DNA from: Nitzschia sp. DOCU1
Lineage: Eukaryota; Bacillariophyta; Bacillariophyceae; Bacillariales; Bacillariaceae
Direction of reading: 5' to 3'
DNA length: 64,000 bases
Assembly: GCA_951394045.1 (NCBI GenBank)
Contig: OX595999.1
Span: 1,785,978 to 1,849,977 of the forward strand
In this document: positions 32,201 to 42,178 of the stretch, one piece after another
Numbering within the stretch: position 1 is the stretch's first letter
How the letters are laid out: each line of letters opens with the position of its first letter
Notes under the pieces: model-generated
What the model was told of the DNA's origin: nothing
Database searches by the model: none
Seen by the model: only the letters and a program-made list of their open reading frames with translations
Made by a program: the position numbers and the translations under genes

Positions 32201-32389
32201 AAAGGCTTCCAGGATCGACTCGCCTCGTCGACGACCCCGGAGTTTTCCTAAATAGGCAGAAGATCGTTGCTCGGTTAACCATACAAAATAATCATATATC
32301 TGCAAATGAAGCAAGTCCAGATTATCTGTAGGATCCTCCTCCATCGCCCTTGTCTTTGCGGCATGGGGACGCTTGATACCTGGAGGCAT
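29258..32389 (-). CDS. HA-like repeat protein with related N-terminal domain and Q-rich tail
   Basis: The protein has 1,043 residues from the first ATG (MPPGIKRPHAAKTRAM). Residues 22-98 (LDLLHLQIYDYFVW ... FPELFLKK ... PPFVLLAVQHFSRNW) align with residues 8-82 of the neighbouring HA protein, pointing to a shared uncharacterised domain. Five divergent HA-like units follow at about 210-270, 459-519, 547-606, 618-676 and 705-767. They share (K/S)W..RY.ELL.Y....P, L..W...Q...(M/I)(R/K)N, and YDP.(R/Q)..AL..(M/L)GL. Between units 1 and 2 lies a lysine/alanine/proline-rich, nuclear-type linker (residues 280-450). The last 250 residues are glutamine/asparagine/alanine-rich, resembling transcriptional or RNP low-complexity domains. 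No enzymatic motif is seen. A chromatin or RNA-associated role is inference. Confidence 0.82.
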   Translation of the reverse strand: MPPGIKRPHAAKTRAMEEDPTDNLDLLHLQIYDYFVWLTEQRSSAYLGKLRGRRRGESILEAFEMEFPELFLKKKRTVDIKQPPFVLLAVQHFSRNWNATWRRKYGATFETELKKEAEKDESQAAPQTNQHDTGSAPVAEGTIVMEPPSASETQQLLLPPQVLEPPSVADAEAPTVVDLAAEAATVVGPAVADAAPLQTPPIAAPKKDNQWKTFYRKAKQFRQDNPDKFYFPRGQDPALFQWLADQNHRIRSDPHQYLPKRKRLLANLQLENLVDLLHPGETIQPTADSKSKKQKMGEPMVAQNAIAQMDMEIDATTPATTTPTKKAREPSSFPGQKKGKKENRISNNGGAAKSSKPTSNSAAARLAERKPAPKAANASSTKKKISNLSAANQKERPKKKAHAVKAGLSAAAASPPGKTKHSPILMKKKKTLVAAASPLKPPARTSSVGSAGAKPTTGVWVKKLMEVKEFEMRCPNATKLNEKAHPDLFRWLAKNKSALRDFPDKMGPKRKAALESLRVWENHPTLEQYEKGIKFHHTSREREDRKSWDERYVELLEYCSQHPDRDYIDIKEYPSLLKWFQAQLWKIKNHPDEYDPNQMEALVSMGLRRSGTAEGRKSFDEHYQELLDYCKEHPDRDYLEGVSPSLYKWFRDQHRLMRKSEDYDPERRAKLEKLKLKLPVATRRSSDMGEADDTDSDANNALFGKWKDRYQELLDYLSRLEPGAPKTVAWQNNVKLYSWLMNQKYRMRNHESDYDPVKRQALESLGLTNLQDYKPAAERKTALNPGTVDGDSAATEDQYSTNAVQQNAPPSLSLEQQTALAAEQATLRQTAQSNGISPLPCSNPNSGVTAVAAAAAATRASSGEASSGTTTATDPYQSMIVGFLRLQEQQQLATAAQQQLQNLLNSTQQGQNQFSTPNFPQGTNVAAVLAAMGNNGVCGAPGGGDNAKDTSADKSSKPESSVTSQTKPAVQFPFAGYQPTLEQQQQQQLQVLLQQQWQRQVYEQQWYQHQQRMNPSGPWENWPTNGSFNGSFHYPNQQNPPPA

Positions 32390-34259
32390 GTTTCAGATGT
32401 GATCAGATGGGGTCAAAAGTCTGGCAGGCGTTTTCTCTCTCACAACCCTGAAATTCCGACTCGAAGACTTTCCGATGGCTTAAGGAGAGTAAACTGCTGG
32501 GTACGGTACCCTCACTCTACGAGCTAGTTTAGAGTAGACAGCAACAATGAATGACAAGACTTTGCAGTCGACATAGATGGAGGGGGATGACATGAGTCTG
32601 TAGTGCATTGAAGACTTCGACTGATAGCGCGCCGCACAATTCACGAGAACTCCAGCCCAAGAGAAGGAAAAGGACGACGACGCCGCCAGCGGCTGGGGAC
32701 AGAGATTCCCTCAAAAACACTTTGGGGGATGTTCAAGAGAACCCGAGGGACTGGTATGAAAAATGTTCGAACGAGTCGGTGTTTGAATATCTGGAATGCT
32801 CTACCGTTACCGGTATCTGGAAACCGTGCTTTCACCCGTGATGCATGGCGACATTCCAATAGGGGATCATTGCCTCAAATTTACTACTACCGGTAATACC
32901 TTATAAGGAACAACCCAAGAACATGAAAAGATGTCGTCGTCCTCGGGGGCGGTCGTCTGCTAGTAGTAGTAGTAGTAGTAGTAGTAGTACTACTACTACT
33001 ACTACTACTTGTAGTACACAACCCGCTGGTTCTGCTGCTGCTGGTGACGACTGAATACACGAGCAGTGCCGTTCTCACGATAAGACAAGAAAGAAGAATA
33101 ACATGGAGGGCTACCGCCTTTTCTTGTTGTCCGCCTTCTTGGTAAGAAAATCATTGCTGCCGGAAGAAGAATCCGCAAGTACTAGTCTAGTACTACTACT
33201 AGCGGTAGTATAGTACCAGGTAGGGGTCGGATAGTACCAGCCAGCAGGTCAGTATTCTTACCTGATAGTAGATTAAAAAGTACCGCTGAAAAAATGTCTG
33301 GGCTGCTCCGGGTGCCGACGAAGCAATGACAGACCGACAAGAACAAGAAGAACAACAACGACAAAACAACAAGAGCATGAAGAAGCATGACCACGAGAAG
33401 AATGTGGTGCCCCTCCTTCGCATTTGATTCAATTCGTCAGCACCGGTTTGATTCATTTTCTGACATGATTGAATCAGAGGAATGCTCGTCACCACTCCAT
33501 GGTTCTTGTTTTTCATGATTGCCGATCGAGGGGGGCGGAAGAGCATTTTGCCTCTTTTCCCCAACACGATGCTATCGCGAATCTGATGGCGAGAACAATT
33601 TTGGTCTTGTTGGCCTCTGCATTATTGGCTTAATTCTTGTGGTGGCGGTAGAATGAAGAATAATTGCCAACAATTAAATAATGAAGTTTGACGAATGAAC
33701 AAACTGCAACACGAATGTCGTTGCCCATCCAGTGCGAAAATTCCGACACTGCGGAAACGCGGCTCTCAAATGCCCTATGTAATCGTTCCGTTCTGGTTGT
33801 TGCTGGAAGCCGCACGCGGCGACAGATGTCCATCGGATATCCGTTCAATCCCATGGAACAATGACAAGGCGCATGTGTCTCAGTGCCCAGGCTTTAGAAA
33901 AGGCGTGCACAAAAGCGAACCAATGCTATCAATTCGGATTTTGCGCCATTTCCAATCCGAACAGTGCAACGCCTCGGGTAAAACCTCGTAGAAACAAACG
34001 AGAATGTCGTTTCTGTACTACGCTGGGTAGTTGAGGTTGAGCGGAAGAACAAACCGAAAGGTCAGCTGTTGATCTTCAGCAAACAGAACTGGACGGTTGT
34101 GATGCTTCCACGAGCGCGAGGCTGGTGCAATGCGAACGCTGAATGTGATGGGGCACTTCTCGGAAGGTTGATTTTCCTCTTCCACCAATGATGACTTCCT
34201 GTCATCATAATTTTCGCGAAGTGGAGAATTAGCAAACAGCAGCAGTACCAGCAGCAACC
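32390..34259. other. Intergenic region with a triplet-repeat palindrome
   Basis: No gene is supported over 1.9 kb. The prominent item is the (TAG)n/(TAC)n palindrome at 32961-33010. Further CTAGTACTACTA-type sequence occurs at 33180-33215. Short frames on both strands look random. Confidence 0.5.
32961..33010. repeat. TAG/TAC triplet-repeat palindrome
   Basis: About nine TAG units run into about seven TAC/ACT units around a central GTAC, so both halves are complementary over about 22 bp. The sequence can fold into a near-perfect hairpin on either strand. Confidence 0.9.
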
Positions 34260-35063
34260 ATGATGAACATCGCGCAATCTCGTAGTGCTTCTCAACTACA
34301 ACATGAGCACCTTCCAACAACAATGTCTTGCTCCAAACCATCTCTTCTGCGCAACGCCATGCACCTGAATAACAAAGCCACTGAACTGCTCTCTGACGGG
34401 GAGTATGATCAGGCAATCACTACCCTGTCCGCCGCCCTGGTGCAGCTGAAGCACGCCATCCGATGTCCAGGGGGCGACCTGCCAATGTCTGATTCTTCTT
34501 CAACGACATCATCATCAAGACGTCCGCTTCGTTTCCTAATGGAAGACAATGAGCATTGCTCAGGGTTATTCGGTGATCTCCCTGACGAAGATCAGGAGTG
34601 GTACCTCTACAGATATCCAGTACAGATCCATGACATTGAACATCTCGATACCCCAGATTGCATCGAGGTCATTTCGTTTGCCGGTATTTACAACCTTGGC
34701 TTGTGCCATCATTTGCAAGCTCTTGCCCCGACCCTCAACGATTCCAGACAACTGCGGCTGCAGAGGGCCACTTCGTTCTATGAACATTCGCAAAAGCTTC
34801 TCGCCAACAACCAAGCCATTATGGATCCCGATATGATCCATTCATTGGTAATTGCAAACAACATGGGCCACGCCCATTACCATCGGGGTAACGAGACGAC
34901 TGGCAAGATGTGCTTCCAACAGCTCCTGAATGCTATCATGTACATCAGCGATAATGTCGGCTCGGAGAACCTCGTCGCCAGTGATAAGAATCGATGGGAT
35001 GGATTCATGGTTAACATTATGCAACACCTCATCGGCAAGACGTCGCATGCTGCGGCTGCCTAG
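34260..35063 (+). CDS. TPR-like protein of a diatom-type family, function unknown
   Basis: The protein has 267 residues. A TPR-like helix pair sits at about 35-60 (LNNKATELLSDGEYDQAITTLSAAL). A serine-rich loop and an acidic segment (DLPDEDQEWYLYRYPVQIHD) follow. The second half contains SFAGIYNLGLCHHLQAL, then RLQRATSFYEHSQKLL, then SLVIANNMGHAHYHRGNETTGKMCFQQLLNAI, which read as further TPR helices. The architecture of an N-terminal TPR, a variable linker and a C-terminal TPR array with YNLGLCHH is, to my knowledge, common among uncharacterised diatom proteins. No targeting signal is seen. The role is probably protein binding. Confidence 0.75.
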   Translation: MMNIAQSRSASQLQHEHLPTTMSCSKPSLLRNAMHLNNKATELLSDGEYDQAITTLSAALVQLKHAIRCPGGDLPMSDSSSTTSSSRRPLRFLMEDNEHCSGLFGDLPDEDQEWYLYRYPVQIHDIEHLDTPDCIEVISFAGIYNLGLCHHLQALAPTLNDSRQLRLQRATSFYEHSQKLLANNQAIMDPDMIHSLVIANNMGHAHYHRGNETTGKMCFQQLLNAIMYISDNVGSENLVASDKNRWDGFMVNIMQHLIGKTSHAAAA

Positions 35064-36149
35064 TCAGACAACAACTGTTATTGTTCCAGTTCTACAAGAA
35101 CCACCAGTCCTAAACTACTTTCAATAGAGAACATTTAGATCCTCACCTTCAGCACTACTACTCGTACTAGAGCTACTACTCTGCTTTAATAGTAGTACTC
35201 TCCTAGTAACACGAGCTTGACGGCCGAAATCTACTTCTATGGTGCTTGTGCAGCTGGGGGTAAAGTTCTCATGTAGTAGTAACCCTCTTACTACTCCTTC
35301 TTGCTAGACTCTACGATACTAGTAGTAGAGTAGTCAGTGACGCCCAACATCGGTTTGCCCTACTCTCTAGTAGTAGAGTATTAGTTTTTCCTTTGTTCTT
35401 TTGGAACCGGTTGCAAAAGCCCCCCTTCACCAGATGAAGAGCAATTCTCAATCCCAGAAAAGCATCACCACCGAGAGCTTGGGTACGATTGTGGAAGGCG
35501 CGTCCTCCTCGATGGCACGACTGCGCCACCGTACTATGATACCAGGTATGTCAGGTATAGTACCGGTAGTTACTTCCTCGACGCTCTTCGCCATCGCCGA
35601 TGGCTTCCCCCTCATGGCTGTTCGGGTTCAGGGACTTGAAGTACGTTGTAGTATTAGCGGCATCCCTTCAACTATGCTCCCACGAAAGTACCGCTGAAGG
35701 GGTAACAATGACATTCCTGATTTTCCGAATACTTAAGGGTAGAAGTAACTTTGTTGTTCTCTGGGGCTTCACAAGACTTGGTGATGAGAGTAAAGAGGTT
35801 AGTTCTTTCCTGTTCTCGTCGGTAGCGAATCTCACCAATGCCAATTGACATTTATTTCGTGACACGCATCGGCACTTATCTTCGCTTGGAGAATCTAATC
35901 AAGTTAGGGAACGAACGTACACTCCGTCCATTTCATTGCCTTATAGTCCAACTAGTCTATGAAAATTTGGGGGTTCAAGTTTCTTTTGCGGAATTTGGGT
36001 TTCCGCCCCCACAACTGTGTGCTTCGACAATGACCGCCGCTGCTCTCGCCATACCATCATATGCGTTTGCATTATCATTGTTACATCATCGACAAACCTC
36101 AACCCAACCCACCACATTGCAACAGTGCCCCTTCTACTAGTCTACTACC
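35064..36149. other. Intergenic region, no supported gene
   Basis: It is rich in CTAGTAGT-type motifs (35150-35340). The last 150 bp are the probable Kish promoter. Short frames show no recognisable domain. Confidence 0.45.
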
Positions 36150-36482
36150 ATGAGCGCTATTTTCGACTTTTCGAGCGTGTTGATGATTCTCCTATTGATG
36201 ATCTGCACCTGCACTTATTTACGCGAGTTGCGACCCACCATCTTTGATGGAGCCAAGGTAAGTGGCTGCATGCTTTATTTGATTCGTCCTTGTGCGTGTT
36301 TCTCATCAAGTCCCTCTTTTGTCTTGCCTGGGTGGTAGCCTCGAGACAGTACCTGGCCTGCCCATTTACATCGCGATGGACTGGGGGGATTTTGCTGGAA
36401 ATTAAGTCGCATCGGCGAGCGCCTGTCGCCCTTTGTCGGAGCGAGTTGCCTGGTAATGGCAGTCTATGTGTTGCTCAAGTAA
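36150..36482 (+). CDS. TMEM167: Kish (TMEM167) small Golgi membrane protein, two exons
   Basis: Exon 1 is 36150-36257 and exon 2 is 36339-36482, with an 81-nt phase-0 intron (donor GTAAGT at 36258, acceptor GGTAG ending at 36338). The spliced product has 83 residues. The N-terminus MSAIFDFSSVLMILLLMICTC is the first membrane helix and matches the strongly conserved Kish start; YLRELRPTIFD follows. Exon 2 supplies the short lumenal part and RIGERLSPFVGASCLVMAVYVLL, the second membrane helix. Kish proteins act in the early secretory pathway and at the Golgi and are conserved across eukaryotes. Length and both hallmarks fit the family. Without splicing the frame would run into the intron, so the intron is required. 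Confidence 0.95.
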
Positions 36483-37429
36483 TTCTACGAGCATGATATG
36501 GGGACTAGTTGGTAATATGCGACAAAACAGGAGTATTGAGGGGCGTGGGGGGCAAAAGGCCGACAACCTAAGATGCATTCTGGGGCGCTAAACTTCTCTG
36601 GTGATAATGCCGCCGGTATCTCAGAGATCTCGAGGAAGATGCTCGGTGTCGAGAAGGGTGGTTTCTTTCCCCAAGTTTTGCCGGAATACTCTTGAAAGGA
36701 TTGGACTAGTGGCCGCTTTTCTCTACCCTCGTAGCAGCAATGCTCCATTTCGCCGGCGTTGCTGTACAACCCTAAAAAAGCCCCTGCTTGACCTGCTGCT
36801 TTCTGATAATATGTAGTAGTCAAATCTTATTTCAAATTTAATGCCGGACCAAGATCAAGGAAATGATATTCTACTACCGGTAGGCGCTTGGATCGGCCAC
36901 GCTATTCGACGAATGACTCGCGACTGCTGCCACGATGAGGATGGCCCCCACCGATCCTAGTAGAGTCAAAACTATATGATGAGACCTAACTCTCGCTGCT
37001 AGCTAAAGAAACGCTACTATAGGACGATTCTTTGGCTTAGAGTAGAACTCCTAGAGCGCTTCACGCCCGCCCACGTAAATTATGGGTTCCGCGGTGGAAC
37101 ATGGTGCGAGATTCGAGAAGTGCCGCCATGGTGTGGATTGAACCCTCCAAACAATAATAGGAAATAAGTGCCGCCATCTGGTGTGGATTGAACCCTCCAA
37201 ACAATAATAGGAAATAAGTGCCGCCATGGTGTGGATTGAACCCTCCAAAAAATAATAGGAAATAGCAGTCCAGGCGTTTGATGCCAATCGCGGTGGTAAG
37301 CAAGCGAGATATCTTCGAAAGTCTTGCTACCGGTAGATGACTCTAGAGTGATACAGCTAGCCCGCGCTTTACACAACAGTAGACTAGTCCGGGATCCAAA
37401 CTAGTAACTAATAGTAGTATCCTGGCTGA
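36483..37429. other. Intergenic region with a minisatellite
   Basis: The region between Kish and the convergent TBC gene has no supported gene. It holds the 48-50-bp tandem repeat at 37120-37265. Frames reading FGGFNPHHGG are byproducts of that repeat. Confidence 0.5.
37120..37265. repeat. Minisatellite, three 48-50-bp units
   Basis: Units start at 37120, 37168 and 37218. Each begins gtgccgccat and ends ataataggaaata. The middle unit has a 2-bp insertion (catct for cat) and the last has a c-to-a change. The unit contains gtgtggattgaaccctcc. Confidence 0.92.
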
Positions 37430-39382
37430 TTAATGGACGGCTCTTCCGTCGGCTTCTCGTACCATTTGATAAACTTCCACCAATCCGATTTCAAACAAGT
37501 CTCCTGCCAAGGGTTCATTGTCAAAGCCGGATGCTGGCGACGATTCGCCCTTGGTCAAGTCCTCATTCAGTCGCAATCCGGATGTACCATTGGGATTGCC
37601 ACCCATACTGATGAAGTTCCGCGTCGAGACTTGAAATTGTTCCAATAATGCAGTCGCGTTGGCGGCGTCTGACGAATGATTCGAGGAATCGTCGTCTGAC
37701 GGGGATTCTTCCAAGAGATTTTTGAGTTCTTTGGGATGCCACTTCCAACATTTCGTTTCGCTACTGTTAGGTTCTGTTGGATCAATTCGAAATAGAAAAC
37801 ACGAACCATCCCCATAGACTCGTGGTGATGGATGCCATGTTTGAGGGGCAAACATGCCGACCACCATTTCTTTTTTGGTGGAAATGGGTTCCAAAAGTAG
37901 AATTGTTCGTCGCGCTTTGGAGCAATGTCGATACAAATTTTCAAGTGTCCGTCCATGATGATTGGTAGAATAAATCAATTCGAGCTTGGTAAAGCGTAGA
38001 CTCAACGGAAGCCATTCGGCTAGTTTGGTTCGAACAACGGTCGATTCTGCCAAACGAGGAGTCACAGGCTCTTGATCGGGTTCGACGGGTGGCTTGGCCG
38101 GTACCAAACCCAATGGTTTGACGACCATAATATTGGAAGATGACGTCGCCGATTCTTGTAATTGCTCGTCCCAATACATTTCTTCCTCTAATTGAATGAT
38201 GCGAGCAATAATGGGTCGTCTTGGAAATCGATACCGCTGTCGTATTCCTTTGCCATGAAGGCCATAGGCCTTTTTGACCAGCATGTCAAAGCTAAAGGTA
38301 GGATTTTGAGAGAATTTCACCAGTCCATCCCACCATGAGGTCTCCAGTTCGTAGATATAGCGTTCTTTCCATTCTCTTTGATACAATACCACCAACGCGA
38401 CACCAAAACGAAACAAAGCTTTTGTTCCTTCCAAGGTATAGATATCCATGAGACGATGAATCCATGGTTCCGGCAAGAGATTGGTCAAAAAGTCTTGAAA
38501 CAAGGCTTGACAAAAGGTTTGTTCGAATCCTTTTTCTTTCATTGTTTCCAGTGTATGTGGATGCAGTTTGCCCAAAATATCCAAAAAGGCACGACCATAG
38601 GCTTCATGCTCCGACAAAGTTGTGGCATAATACCAAGTGGAATGATTGGCCATTTCCCGAATGGCGCAAAACACATAGGATTCACTCATATAGCTCAACA
38701 AAATACAGGCCAAGGTTGGTACCAAGGGTGCATATTCGATAGAGCCACCCAAGACGTGGCTGAGCGCAAACAATACTTTTTCCAGGGATTGCTTTCCCTC
38801 GTATTCCGCAACGACATTCCAAATGTTGGTATTTCCAAACGTGACTTGTTGGATATCTTGAAGTTTGCAAGTGTTGGACTCCCACAAACTATCATAAGCG
38901 TGATCCAACACTCGAACTTTGGCTAACGTTCGATATTCATGAGCAATCCGTACATCTTGATGTGGATACGATGCCTGAATGATATTGGAAAGCCAAACGG
39001 CACATCGAAGTGGGGCTGGAATGCCTTTTCGAATCATCTGAAATGTGACGCGAAATTAAGAAAGAAAATAGTGAGTCTCTGGTTGATTCTATCTTCCATT
39101 AACAGATCAGGATGTGCTCGTCTCTTAACGGTCGCCTGCTTGATCACTCACTCCTTTTAATAAATTCTGGTCTTCCCCTTCTTCTTCCTTGGGTTCCTCT
39201 TCTTGTCGTCCACGGTTCCAAAACATGCGCCGTCGTTGTGGCGCTCGAATGATAAATAAGGGTGGCCGGTCATTCCATTCGTGAGGGATCACCTGAGGAA
39301 TCTCACGGCCTCGCAACGTGTCGCTAGAATTGATGAACATTTGCATCAAGTTAGGCGGAGCATCGTTGCTGATATTTGCCAT
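37430..39382 (-). CDS. TBC-TLDc domain protein (TBC1D24-like Rab-GAP family), two exons
   Basis: Exon 1 is 39382-39152 (77 codons from MANISNDAPP) and exon 2 is 39037-37430, joined across a 114-nt phase-0 intron (donor GTGAGT at 39151, acceptor TTTCAG ending at 39038). The product has 612 residues. At the junction, LLKG joins MIRKGIPAPLRCAVWL, the start of a TBC (Rab GTPase-activating) domain. TBC helices continue to about residue 330 (PLVPTLACILLSYMSE, LPEPWIHRLMDIYTLEGTKALFRFGVAL). The catalytic arginine finger motif IxxDxxR is not obvious, so GAP activity is uncertain. The C-terminal TLDc domain is complete: LIYSTNHHGRTLENLYRHC, VVGMFAPQTWHPS, GDGSCFLFRI, then FISMGGNPNGTSGLRLNEDL and the terminal VEVYQM. 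TBC plus TLDc is the architecture of TBC1D24/Skywalker, linked to vesicle traffic and oxidative-stress responses. Confidence 0.9.
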
Positions 39383-39874
39383 GTTTTGTGATGATGGTGT
39401 TACCGGAGTGTTAACAATCGAGGGGAGAGAGTGAAAGTGGATTGAAGTGGTGTTCAGCAAAGGTTCTCGTCGTCGATCGACGACACGGGCGGATCCCGGA
39501 TGTGGATGGGCCGTTCGTGTCCGTGGCGCGAAAAAGGATACGAAGCCTCCTGATTGGTGCAACGGCTGTCGCAAGATTTTCGTTTGAAAATTTCCAGTTA
39601 TGGAGTCGTGAGGATCAACGTCGGCAGCAAGTCTTGGAAGATCGCTCCCACACGACTCGCTGACTCTAACCGTCAGTGGGTCACGAGTTGAATGGGAGCC
39701 GCCGAATGACCGATCCAACATCCCCATCATCGACCATGATCGGATCCGACAAGGGTCATTTCGCAAAGAACAACTATGCATGCATAGTGTACGTCGACAG
39801 ACCCTGACAACCTCTTATTATTTGTGAATTGCGTGGCCTCGTACCTGGTATAAGAGTACGAGAAGCCTTGCCAG
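39383..39874. other. Bidirectional promoter region
   Basis: The sequence lies between the divergent TBC-TLDc gene (minus) and the plastid protein gene (plus). A minus-strand open frame covers it but has no domain. Both promoters are expected here. Confidence 0.45.
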
Positions 39875-40663
39875 ATGATTAACAACATGGGCCGACCGGG
39901 TACGCCCCGAGGAATCGCCCTTTTCGTCTCTCTTTTCGTAGGAAAGAATCCATGGGTTTCCCCTTGCTTGGCGTGGCAGCAGCAATCGTCGACGATTAGG
40001 AATCCAAAAGAGGCGATATTATCGACCGAAGTATTGCTAGAATCCAGACGCGCGTGGCTTCGAGGTAGTGCTGCAACCGTATTGACAAGTCTCGTCACGG
40101 GAACGACGGCGTCGGCCTCATGGGCTGTGGAAGACTCGGATTTTCAATCCGATCTGAAGCAATCTCTTCGTCCTCCAACACAAGAGAGACCACAAATATC
40201 CCTTCCTTCAAAAACAAATGGCGTCACGTTGCCCCCACCCACGCAAGTACAGGCCCTGATTGCTTTGGGGAATCCTCAAGTCCGTCCGCTAGCATGTGAT
40301 GTGTTGGTGGTGCAAGTCTTTGATGGTCCCGCTCGTCAAACGTTGCTGGGAGGCGCCAAAATTGCAGTGGCTCGTATCCGATTTCCGATTCAAGTGCAAA
40401 TGGATAGTCGGAATGCTGCTGTCGCCTCACAATGGAACAAACTAGCGTCTTCTCAAGATTTGTGGATTGTGGCAACCATTTGTTCATCGGACGACAAGGA
40501 TACAATCGCTGCGTGTCTGGATCAAAAGGGCCACTCTACCTTTCAAGCGAGTGGCATTTCGAAATTGCTAACGACACTTCCAGGATGGGACGACAATGAC
40601 ATGGCGAGTTCAACTAGTAAGGGGATTCGGCCACCTGCAAGTTTGATTTTGCGCGTCCAATGA
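39875..40663 (+). CDS. Putative thylakoid-lumen protein, function unknown
   Basis: The protein has 262 residues. The N-terminus MINNMGRPGTPRGIALFVSLF could be an ER signal, followed by KNPWVSPCLAWQQ. A second targeting segment, ESRRAWLRGSAATVLTSLVTG at about 56-76, has twin arginines, a hydrophobic core and an A-S-A-S exit, suggesting Tat import into the thylakoid lumen. The mature domain includes VRPLACDVLVVQVFDGPARQ, KIAVARIRFPIQVQMD and SQDLWIVATICSSDDKDTI, a mostly beta pattern. I recognise no family. It is the third Tat-type plastid precursor in the window. Confidence 0.7.
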   Translation: MINNMGRPGTPRGIALFVSLFVGKNPWVSPCLAWQQQSSTIRNPKEAILSTEVLLESRRAWLRGSAATVLTSLVTGTTASASWAVEDSDFQSDLKQSLRPPTQERPQISLPSKTNGVTLPPPTQVQALIALGNPQVRPLACDVLVVQVFDGPARQTLLGGAKIAVARIRFPIQVQMDSRNAAVASQWNKLASSQDLWIVATICSSDDKDTIAACLDQKGHSTFQASGISKLLTTLPGWDDNDMASSTSKGIRPPASLILRVQ

Positions 40664-42178
40664 GGAGGTTAATGCCGACAATGAGCTAACATGAACGAGT
40701 AGCGTACTGATCGGGCGGCGATGAAAGAATTGGGCATTTCTTGGATCGTCCGACTGCAACGACGACGACCGTGCTGATGGCCCTCGCCTACTCTGCCTTG
40801 GTGCAATTCACCATCATGGGGACACTCTTATATTAGAACAAGTCACCACACTACGTCGCTCTTTGTGGTCGGCTCCTACTATAGGTGCTGGTCCAAACAT
40901 TGATCAACAATCGGACAGGTACGATGTCCTCGCGACAATCGTCGACTCCAGCTTGGTTACTAGAACCCGGAGAAGTAGTAGGTGTAGTCATCGTCGAGCA
41001 AGCAGCTCTACTAGAGCCACTGCGACTCAGAAATACTCCAGACTACATACTGGCTACGGGCTAGACAGCTTGGATTGCTGCCGGCGGCGGGGGTGCTCCC
41101 GCGGTCGTATTGTTCCAAGATCTTCATGGGAAAGCCGTTCAAGTCCTAGACTTCAACAACAAACGCATGTCTGCTGGCGTTTCTACTAGCCCTACCACGA
41201 ACAGTGTAGCATGTAACAGTAGATACTACTAGTTACTATGTCGGACCTTGCTTCACGGTTTTGCTTGCTGTCGTTCTTCTCATCAGCGAAAGATGTTGAA
41301 CTGTCTGTTCTCCCATTCGAGTCGTGGAGTCGGAAACCTGGTAGTCGGGGAGTCGCCACGCAGACATGGAACGAACGGCCAGGAATCTGCCTTCGTAGTT
41401 GCGCGTTGCGTTGCGAACAGGATGAGAATTGTCTCGAGCAATCGGCATACTTGCAAAGATTCATTCCCAAAATTCCCAACGTATTATTATTGCCATCCGA
41501 GTCTCCGCCACTACAGAAGAATATCCGTACCAGCTGATACTTTCCTGTCGTACGACTTCCTACCTGGTATGCCTCATGCTCACAAGAATCCTACGTACGT
41601 ACCGGTACTAATACCAGTACACTGATAGTTAGCGGTATGAAGAAAGAATGACGACGTAGTGGTGCACGTCGTCGTTCTTCGCTCTTGGCCATTCATTTCT
41701 TATTCCCGAAGAAGCAAAGAAAGGTTGGAGAATCCGGGCCAACGATTACCGAATGGCCCAACGACCTTTCGACCCCCAGTGACGAGCCGTTTCTTTACAT
41801 TCTGTGGCATTAGTGCCGGTGACGCGCCCATGTTCGCAATAACATAAAATAGTTGATTTGTCGTTTTCGTTTCTCACATCGAACTCAGTTATTTATTGTT
41901 CCAATAGCATGATTAATGCAACTTCAATAGCCGATGAAATGACGAACAGCCACGGAGGAAACTTCATATGCCCAATCTCGCCACCTCGGTGGCCATCTCC
42001 TGACGTAGATCTTCAAAATTGCGTAACTGCGACCACATTTGCACCCCATCAGTTGGCCGGGCTATTCACGAAAACAAACAGGGCCCTTCGTGGCAACTCC
42101 CCATCTCATGGAGCCGACTTGCATTCCGAAGCACACAAAATCCCTCAGGCTTTCATTGTAACTACAAAAAACTAAACA
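40664..42178. other. Region without a supported gene; possible gene remnant
   Basis: Around 40924-41200 a plus frame reads protein-like (WLLEPGEVVGVVIVEQAAL, then after a TAG, WIAAGGGGAPAVVLFQDLHG). It has no start or end and an in-frame stop, so it may be a decayed gene. From 41917 the sequence is the beginning of a 1.39-kb block repeated at 43692. Confidence 0.4.

Noticed and set aside
37051..37376. Three minus-strand frames reading FGGFNPHHGG repeats
   Set aside because: They are translations of the 48-50-bp minisatellite and have no other support.
41858..42175. 105-codon frame present in both 1.39-kb copies (also 43606-43950)
   Set aside because: It is identical only because the block is duplicated; it is absent from the divergent third unit, so it is better seen as 5' flank.
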